Origin: Leptospira sp.
GTDB lineage: Bacteria; Spirochaetota; Leptospiria; Leptospirales; Leptospiraceae
Assembly (NCBI GenBank): GCA_021413405.1
Contig: JAIOQL010000046.1
Location: forward strand, 1-10,665
Direction of reading: 5' to 3'
Length of the DNA stretch: 10,665 nt
Positions 6,229-10,665 of the stretch are shown here, one piece after another (position 1 is the first letter of the stretch; each line of letters starts with the position of its first letter). The translations under genes and the position numbers were made by a program. The notes beneath the pieces are model-generated. The model made no database searches. It was not told the origin of the DNA and worked only from the letters and a program-made list of their open reading frames with translations.

Positions 6229-7655
6229 TAGTATCTGGATTCACCTCGCCTGCAACTGATTTTCAACCAATCACAAGATAACCGGAAAACATCTTTAACA
6301 CTTCTCAATTTAGTATTTTTTTGATCAGGATATGCTAAAAGGATCGTAAACATGCTCGGATCTGTGGGTAAAAACCCATGAGTCGAAACCGGCGTCTCAA
6401 GTTTTTTAAAAAGGGAGTTATCAGATTTTTCGCCGAATCCGGTATTTCCATTTGAATAGATTACTGCAAGGGCATTGGAATTGAATTTTTTTAGAATCCT
6501 GTCAAACATTGGATCGCCTTCTGATTCGAAAACCGCTCCAGGACAGCCTTCAGCTATTCTTCTCCCGAGAGAAACAATCTCGTTCCGTGAAATTTTATCA
6601 GCCGATTTCTCGTTTTTGAGAAGAATCGAAACACCCCCCATTGTACGGAAAAAATATTTCCAGACTTCTTTTTCAGGAATAATATGTCCTGCCTTTTTCA
6701 ATTCGGTATTGGGATAACAAATTCCGTTCATCTCTTTGAATCCGTGATCTGAAACTACGATCAGGCCAACATTTTTTTTCTCATACAATTTTGTCTCTTT
6801 GATCAGATAGCCGAGCAAGAAATCTATTTTAATTAGCTTCTTCTTCGCTTCTTCAGAATATATACCCTTGTTATGATGAGCTGTATCAAGATCTGTTGAA
6901 TAAATCATAAGAAGATCCGGTTTCTTTAATTTCCAGAGTTCTACTCCGTTTTTTATTTTCTCTTCATCTCCCGTAATTTCACTGACCACTAATCCCGTTT
7001 TTGACTTCAATTCATCATATAATCCGTTAGTTGACAATGCCCTGACTATTTTTTCATCCTCAGGGATTTTACTTCTCCAATATTGCGGGATATTAAAATC
7101 AATATCAGCACCAACAGAAACCGGCCAGTAAACAGATGCTGTTCTTTTACCTGCGATCTCAGCAAAGTCGGTTATCGTACGAACTCTGATGTCTTCGTCA
7201 TACCACATCCATCCTCCCTGATTTTTACCGAACGGATCAATGGGAGAGTTATACCATATTCCATGAAGGGCAGGATCGACACCCGTAATCATAGAAGTGT
7301 GCGAAGGATAGGTCATAGTCGGATAAACAGAACGGATTTTGTTTGAGAATTTTGACCTGGATTTCAGTTCATCCAGAGCGGGTGTCAAACCTGCAAAAGG
7401 TGACTCCGGGTCAGCATAATATCCGGGAAACCCGTCAATAGAAAGAATAATCAACCTTCTTTTCAGCTGTTTATCCTTGGCGCTTAACGTACAAAGTGTA
7501 AGCGGACAAAATATGAAAAGAACACTAAACAGGGTTAAATAGATTTTCAGGTTAATGCACAGGACATTTGCTATTATAGTTGTACTTTTTAGAATAAAGC
7601 CCCACCCATCGGGCGGGGAGGCTCCACCCGCCACCCAATGATTCCGCTCTATCAT
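6228..7655 (-). CDS. Secreted type I phosphodiesterase / nucleotide pyrophosphatase (alkaline phosphatase superfamily)
   Basis: Relative to a frame opened at TTG 7706 (492 residues), the two-metal site of the NPP family (Pfam Phosphodiest) is complete. Asp91 lies in LSIDGFPG, the Thr132 nucleophile in YPTMTYPSH, DLDTAHH at 272-278 gives Asp274 and His278, SDHG gives Asp320 and His321, and STHGF gives His443. Such enzymes cleave phosphodiester or pyrophosphate bonds in nucleotides or lipid headgroups, and here probably in the periplasm. Residues 54-77 (KIYLTLFSVLF...CTLSA) are a good signal peptide. The start is unsettled. ATG 7655 is the only ATG and TTG 7706 the only upstream alternative, but neither has a Shine-Dalgarno, and both place a GC-rich hairpin element in the coding region. 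The codons just before the signal peptide are ATT (7554-7556) and CTG (7548-7550), so the natural start may be non-standard or lost. The catalytic assignment is firm. Confidence 0.88.
   Translation of the reverse strand: MIERNHWVAGGASPPDGWGFILKSTTIIANVLCINLKIYLTLFSVLFIFCPLTLCTLSAKDKQLKRRLIILSIDGFPGYYADPESPFAGLTPALDELKSRSKFSNKIRSVYPTMTYPSHTSMITGVDPALHGIWYNSPIDPFGKNQGGWMWYDEDIRVRTITDFAEIAGKRTASVYWPVSVGADIDFNIPQYWRSKIPEDEKIVRALSTNGLYDELKSKTGLVVSEITGDEEKIKNGVELWKLKKPDLLMIYSTDLDTAHHNKGIYSEEAKKKLIKIDFLLGYLIKETKLYEKKNVGLIVVSDHGFKEMNGICYPNTELKKAGHIIPEKEVWKYFFRTMGGVSILLKNEKSADKISRNEIVSLGRRIAEGCPGAVFESEGDPMFDRILKKFNSNALAVIYSNGNTGFGEKSDNSLFKKLETPVSTHGFLPTDPSMFTILLAYPDQKNTKLRSVKDVFRLSCDWLKISCRRGESRY
7600..7632 (-). 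terminator. GC-rich hairpin cluster downstream of fliM, possible terminator or repeat element
   Basis: On the minus strand CCCCGCCC-GAT-GGGTGGGG (7618 down to 7600) forms an 8-bp stem with one G-U pair, followed by CTTTATTCT, a broken U-tract. Just upstream GGCGGG (7632-7627) can pair with CCCGCC (7617-7612), which would use the same bases and prevent the first stem. The patch is far more GC-rich than its surroundings. It lies about 135-170 bases after the fliM stop and could end that operon or belong to a dispersed repeat family. Its translation in the phosphodiesterase frame gives GGASPPDGWGF, which reads like a non-coding repeat. Confidence 0.5.
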
Positions 7656-7767
7656 AAATCCATAAAAACGCAACCCGAACAGGGATTTGTCAGATTTTTC
7701 TTTCAATAATTACGCTTTTCGACCGGTTTGTGTGCGAAATTGCACCGAAATATTTTCGCAACTAATT

Positions 7768-8556
7768 CTAATATTCCTGCTCTGATCTTGTTGATCCAAG
7801 GAGTTCATCAGGAATTTCGTCAATAGTTTCACCGATTTGAACTGCAAGCCTGTTCCCGACTTTTCCCGGAGTACATTTGAATTTGCTTCTGTCTCCAACT
7901 TTGATCATCATATCTGCCTTTGTGGGAGTATTTTCAAGTTTGATAACATCACCAACCTGCAGTCCCATAAGATCCATCATTGCTATGTCAACAGAACCAA
8001 TTTCAGTAACAAGGGGAATTGTCACCTGGTCGAGACGTTCCTGGATCACTGCTTTGTTTTCGTCAGTCTCTCCACGCCGGATTGATGAATACCAGTATTG
8101 AGCCGAAAGTTTGTTGATGATCGGCTCAATCGTGATATACGGGATACAAAGATTTGTCATACCTTCTACTTCGCCAACTTTTGTTTCGAGTGTAATCAAA
8201 ACCACCATGTCATTCGGAGGCACAACCTGAGCAAATTGAGGATTTGTTTCAATGTTTCCAAGTCTCGGACGCAGATCAATCACCGTTGACCAGGATTCCC
8301 GGAGATTTCCGAGTATGCGGACTATTATACCTTCCATAACCGCCGAGAGACCGGTAGTCGCAAGACGCGCAAATGTTTCGTGCATCATCTGTAGAGTTCT
8401 GATCTGATCCTTTGAAAATTTATCAGGTCGCTTGAAATCATATATCTTTACTTTTTTCTGTTCCCCGACTGAGGAATATTCATCTTCGTTTACTTCCCCG
8501 CTTGAAATTGCATTTAAAAGGGAATCTATCTCATCCTGTGATAATATTTCTGTCAT
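7768..8556 (-). CDS. fliM: Flagellar motor switch protein FliM with internal in-frame deletion
   Basis: FliM sits in the C-ring of the flagellar motor, binds FliG and FliN, and receives CheY-P. The N-terminal CheY-binding helix is present (LSQDEIDSLLNAISSG, 5-20), followed by KIYDFKRPDKFSKDQIRTLQMMHETFARL (37-65). The sequence then goes from TTGLSA (67-72) directly to VMEGIIVRILGNLRESW (73-89). In spirochaetal FliM, from memory, about 80 residues lie between these blocks, including the FliG-binding GGxG loop; no GG pair exists anywhere in this protein. The rest of the middle domain and the C-terminal SpoA domain (about 172-245) are intact. Length is 262, against about 330-350 for the family. 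ATG 8556 overlaps the upstream stop as ATGA, so translation is probably coupled. It may be a damaged gene, a short paralogue or an assembly artefact; family identity is certain. Confidence 0.93.
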   Translation of the reverse strand: MTEILSQDEIDSLLNAISSGEVNEDEYSSVGEQKKVKIYDFKRPDKFSKDQIRTLQMMHETFARLATTGLSAVMEGIIVRILGNLRESWSTVIDLRPRLGNIETNPQFAQVVPPNDMVVLITLETKVGEVEGMTNLCIPYITIEPIINKLSAQYWYSSIRRGETDENKAVIQERLDQVTIPLVTEIGSVDIAMMDLMGLQVGDVIKLENTPTKADMMIKVGDRSKFKCTPGKVGNRLAVQIGETIDEIPDELLGSTRSEQEY

Positions 8557-9539
8557 CGTTTTACCTTTACAACTACTCCTGAAATTTTCCAGAATCCGTT
8601 CAATGCGTCTTCCCCTTTTCGAAGGGTATACTGATACTCAAATCGCGAAGGAATCCGTTCCTGTTCCCGCTCCACGTACACATTTACTTTTGAAAGCGAA
8701 GAATTTATTTTATCCGCAGAAAGAACCTTATAATATTTTAGACGTCCTGATCTCGCTTCAGTCAGGTATTTCTTGAAATCTTCCACCAATGCCTGCTTCA
8801 TACGGACGTCGGAATTGATATACTCCCCGGAAAAACGGTCATAGGCCATAATAAATTCAGGAAAGCTGATGAATTTAAAATAATTTTCCCAATTTTTTTT
8901 CATTTCTGCACCCAGAAACAGGAAAATAGTTTCTTCTGGTGTAAGACCTTCTGTGCCCAAATCCGAATCCGGGAATTTCGGGTAAAAACTCCCGTCCTTT
9001 CGGGTATCGATGAAAAAGTGGGAAACGTTCTCTGATTTTATGAATGCTTTCGTATCTTCAGTATAGTTTGGATAAAAATAACCCGAAACAAAATATTTTT
9101 TTCCGGGAATGAGTTCGAAAAGATCATTTATCCGGAATCTTTTCGTAAATGTCTCTCCCTTGTGAATTATAATTTCTTTGACTGCGTCCCCGACCAGGTT
9201 TACTGATTTATTTCTTCTGGAAAGCACCCTGTCTTTTTGTTCCTCCGGGATAAAGTCTCTTCTCTTTGCATACTCATCATTTTCATCTACGAGAACCAGT
9301 TGGTAAGTAGTAAAATTTCCTTCGGCCGGAAAGATGCGAAGAACTTCATTCCCGGTATTCCTTATAGAAAAATCGACATGAATGTCGTCACCGGATTTAA
9401 AGCTTATTCCGGATAGTTTCAGGTTAACTTTACTTTGAAGATGAAGTGTATTTTCAGAATAATTTCCCCGGGCATCCCGGTCAGGAAAAGCATTCAATAT
9501 TTGAGATAAAAATATCCCGAAAAGTAGCAGGAAGTGCAT
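8553..9539 (-). CDS. Secreted protein of unknown function, coupled to fliM
   Basis: The 328-residue protein has a short signal peptide (residues 2-16, cleavage likely near LNA-F) with no lipobox Cys. Residues about 33-150 look like a beta-sandwich domain (VNLKLSGISFKSGDDI, IRNTGNEVLRIFP, ETFTKRFRINDLFELIPGKKYFVSGYF), similar in style to domains that set a protein's balance of hydrophobic strands such as BsuPI-type folds. Residues about 195-328 (TPEETIFLFLGAEMKKNWENYFKF..., ending FWKISGVVVKVKR) resemble an NTF2-like cone. Both fold remarks are inference. It is likely periplasmic. Its stop overlaps the fliM ATG by 4 bases, so the two are probably translated together, but nothing in it points to the flagellum. 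Upstream there is a 78-base gap with no clear Shine-Dalgarno; a TTGACA lies about 30 bases before the ATG without a good -10. Confidence 0.75.
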   Translation of the reverse strand: MHFLLLFGIFLSQILNAFPDRDARGNYSENTLHLQSKVNLKLSGISFKSGDDIHVDFSIRNTGNEVLRIFPAEGNFTTYQLVLVDENDEYAKRRDFIPEEQKDRVLSRRNKSVNLVGDAVKEIIIHKGETFTKRFRINDLFELIPGKKYFVSGYFYPNYTEDTKAFIKSENVSHFFIDTRKDGSFYPKFPDSDLGTEGLTPEETIFLFLGAEMKKNWENYFKFISFPEFIMAYDRFSGEYINSDVRMKQALVEDFKKYLTEARSGRLKYYKVLSADKINSSLSKVNVYVEREQERIPSRFEYQYTLRKGEDALNGFWKISGVVVKVKR

Positions 9540-9617
9540 AGTATTTCAATCGGCAAAAGATAAAAATTTATGTCAATTTTATCAGGGAAACTCTAAAATT
9601 CCGCAATATTTATCCGA

Positions 9618-10238
9618 TTAATTCCGTTTCTCAGCGTCTTCGATAATAAATCCGGAAATCCGGATCAACCGTTTTAGAACAACTGCATTTTTCTTATATT
9701 CGAAGTAGACCAGGATCAATTTTTCCATGAAACTCTGGATCTGTGGAAAGAAACTGGAAGAAACTTTAAAATTCAAAAACTCCCTCCCGGAACTTCCTGA
9801 TAGATTTGATTCCTTCATACAAAGTGCCATCTCCCGAAGGATCCCTTCATCCCCACGGTCATTCTCTTCAAAAAGAGCTTCAATTTTCAAAATAAAATCA
9901 GTCAGAGTCTTTTTGATTTTCACTTCGTCATCTGTTGATTTTCTTTTCCCTGTGAAATGATTGATCGTGCTATAGCGGGACATTGATTCTTCATATAATG
10001 AATTAGCCGCCTCCCTTTCTACCTGTATGAATTTGATGAAAATCAGGATCTTCATCAAAGAATCCGGAAAGACTTTCGTTCTATCCATTTCGGTAAGAAT
10101 TGCATCCCGAAAACTAACATCCTCGGGGATTGAACTGAGTTTCTTTAGAATCATAGAAACGGAATCTGCCGGTTCCAGTAAAATGATAGAATTCAGGCAG
10201 TCAGAATAATCTTTTTCGAGAGTTGCAGCACTGCTCAT
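9618..10238 (-). CDS. Helical cytoplasmic protein of unknown function
   Basis: I do not recognise this 206-residue protein. It has no signal peptide or membrane segment and is mostly alpha-helical by composition. Helices are likely at 5-35, 40-75 (with the hydrophobic patch SLMKILIFIKFIQ), 105-125, 130-145 and 160-200. A polar segment rich in Lys, Ser and Asp (about 88-108) may be a flexible linker. It starts 12 bases after the cyclophilin stop with only a weak purine-rich stretch upstream, so it probably shares that transcript. ATG at 10238 is the natural start because an upstream extension would run into the cyclophilin gene. The reading frame, spacing and codon use fit a real gene. Confidence 0.7.
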   Translation of the reverse strand: MSSAATLEKDYSDCLNSIILLEPADSVSMILKKLSSIPEDVSFRDAILTEMDRTKVFPDSLMKILIFIKFIQVEREAANSLYEESMSRYSTINHFTGKRKSTDDEVKIKKTLTDFILKIEALFEENDRGDEGILREMALCMKESNLSGSSGREFLNFKVSSSFFPQIQSFMEKLILVYFEYKKNAVVLKRLIRISGFIIEDAEKRN

Positions 10239-10250
10239 AAAATACCGTTT

Positions 10251-10665
10251 CTAATCCCGTTTATCAATAATTACAATCTGTTTTATTATAGATTTTCCAT
10301 TTCCGTCATTTACAATTTTATTAAGAACATCCTCTCCTGAAATCAAATGTCCGAAAACAGTATGGAGTCCGTCCAGATGCGGGGTGTCGACCTGATTAAT
10401 AAAAAATTGCGACCCATTGGTTGCAGGTCCTGCATTTGCCATAGCAAGTGCGCCTTTGACTGCCTTCTGGCTTTTCAATACTTCATTATATCTATACCCT
10501 GCCCGGTACAAAATCTCGAGAACAGGTAATTCAAGAGCAAGTTTGAAATCCTTCTCTGCTTCTTCTTTCCTGTCTTCATACTCAGCACGTGTTTTGATTC
10601 CCAATCCTTCAATCACTGCTCTTTGCAGATAATTTTCATAGGAAGTAGCATCTTTAATTTTTATT
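10251..10665 (-). CDS. Peptidyl-prolyl cis-trans isomerase, cyclophilin type, 5' end outside window
   Basis: The frame is open to the right edge of the window, so the N-terminus is missing (137 residues visible). The C-terminal half is a clear cyclophilin: GALAMANAGPATNGSQFFI, with the conserved Asn-Ala-Gly-Pro and Ser-Gln-Phe-Phe-Ile substrate and proline-binding residues, then LDGLHTVFGHLISGEDVLNKI. Before it lies a charged helical stretch of about 60 residues (DATSYENYLQRAVIEGLGIKTRAEY...) that is not in compact cyclophilins. It appears to be an insertion between the catalytic strand region and the MANAGP block. Cyclophilins catalyse Xaa-Pro isomerisation during folding; location cannot be told without the N-terminus. 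A GTG at 10614-10616 is not the start, since the frame continues upstream. The gene leads the minus-strand run that ends with fliM. Confidence 0.9.
   Translation of the reverse strand, partial: IKIKDATSYENYLQRAVIEGLGIKTRAEYEDRKEEAEKDFKLALELPVLEILYRAGYRYNEVLKSQKAVKGALAMANAGPATNGSQFFINQVDTPHLDGLHTVFGHLISGEDVLNKIVNDGNGKSIIKQIVIIDKRD

Noticed and set aside
5962..6259. Other open frames on both strands over the ferredoxin
   Set aside because: They overlap a gene with a clear Shine-Dalgarno and cysteine pattern and show no domain of their own.
7837..8289. Three overlapping plus-strand frames of 63-82 codons opposite fliM
   Set aside because: They are shadows of fliM, which is recognisable along the whole interval.

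Overview
The window is AT-rich (about 40% GC by eye) and looks like the chromosome of a spirochaete of the family Leptospiraceae, most likely Leptospira. The reasons are a FliM whose recognisable parts read like spirochaetal FliM, a FecR-domain lipoprotein resembling the leptospiral LipL45 group, a secreted repeat protein with about 58-residue VYGQLGSF blades, and several TTG or unclear start codons. I see no tRNA, rRNA, CRISPR array, transposase, phage gene or origin.

Layout. At the left edge a membrane-anchored alpha/beta hydrolase (minus, 3' end outside the window) is divergent from a probable surface protein with six NHL-like blades (plus, 977-2545). That gene converges on an orphan DNA methyltransferase (minus, 2589-3746), whose ribosome binding site lies in a strong hairpin. 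Next come a TauE/SafE membrane transporter (plus, 3990-4760) and a FecR-domain lipoprotein with an 11-residue-repeat coiled-coil tail (minus, 4767-5720); the two share a bidirectional terminator that overlaps the transporter stop codon. A small one-cluster ferredoxin (plus, 5983-6201) converges on a secreted nucleotide pyrophosphatase/phosphodiesterase-type enzyme (minus, ending at 6228).

The right third is a minus-strand run: cyclophilin (5' end outside the window), a helical unknown protein, a secreted unknown protein, and fliM, which is translationally coupled to the gene before it. The run ends at a GC-rich hairpin cluster at 7600-7632 that also lies inside the upstream reading frame of the phosphodiesterase and puts that gene's start in doubt.

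The strongest unusual observation is in fliM. The reading frame is intact and both ends look normal, but about 80 residues of the middle domain, including the FliG-binding GGxG motif, are missing at one clean in-frame junction (8340/8341). This is a natural deletion, a divergent paralogue or an assembly error; if the sequence is correct and this is the only fliM, flagellar assembly should be affected. Otherwise the window is a set of housekeeping, envelope and hypothetical genes. I found no convincing new multi-gene system, only several local regulatory structures worth checking.
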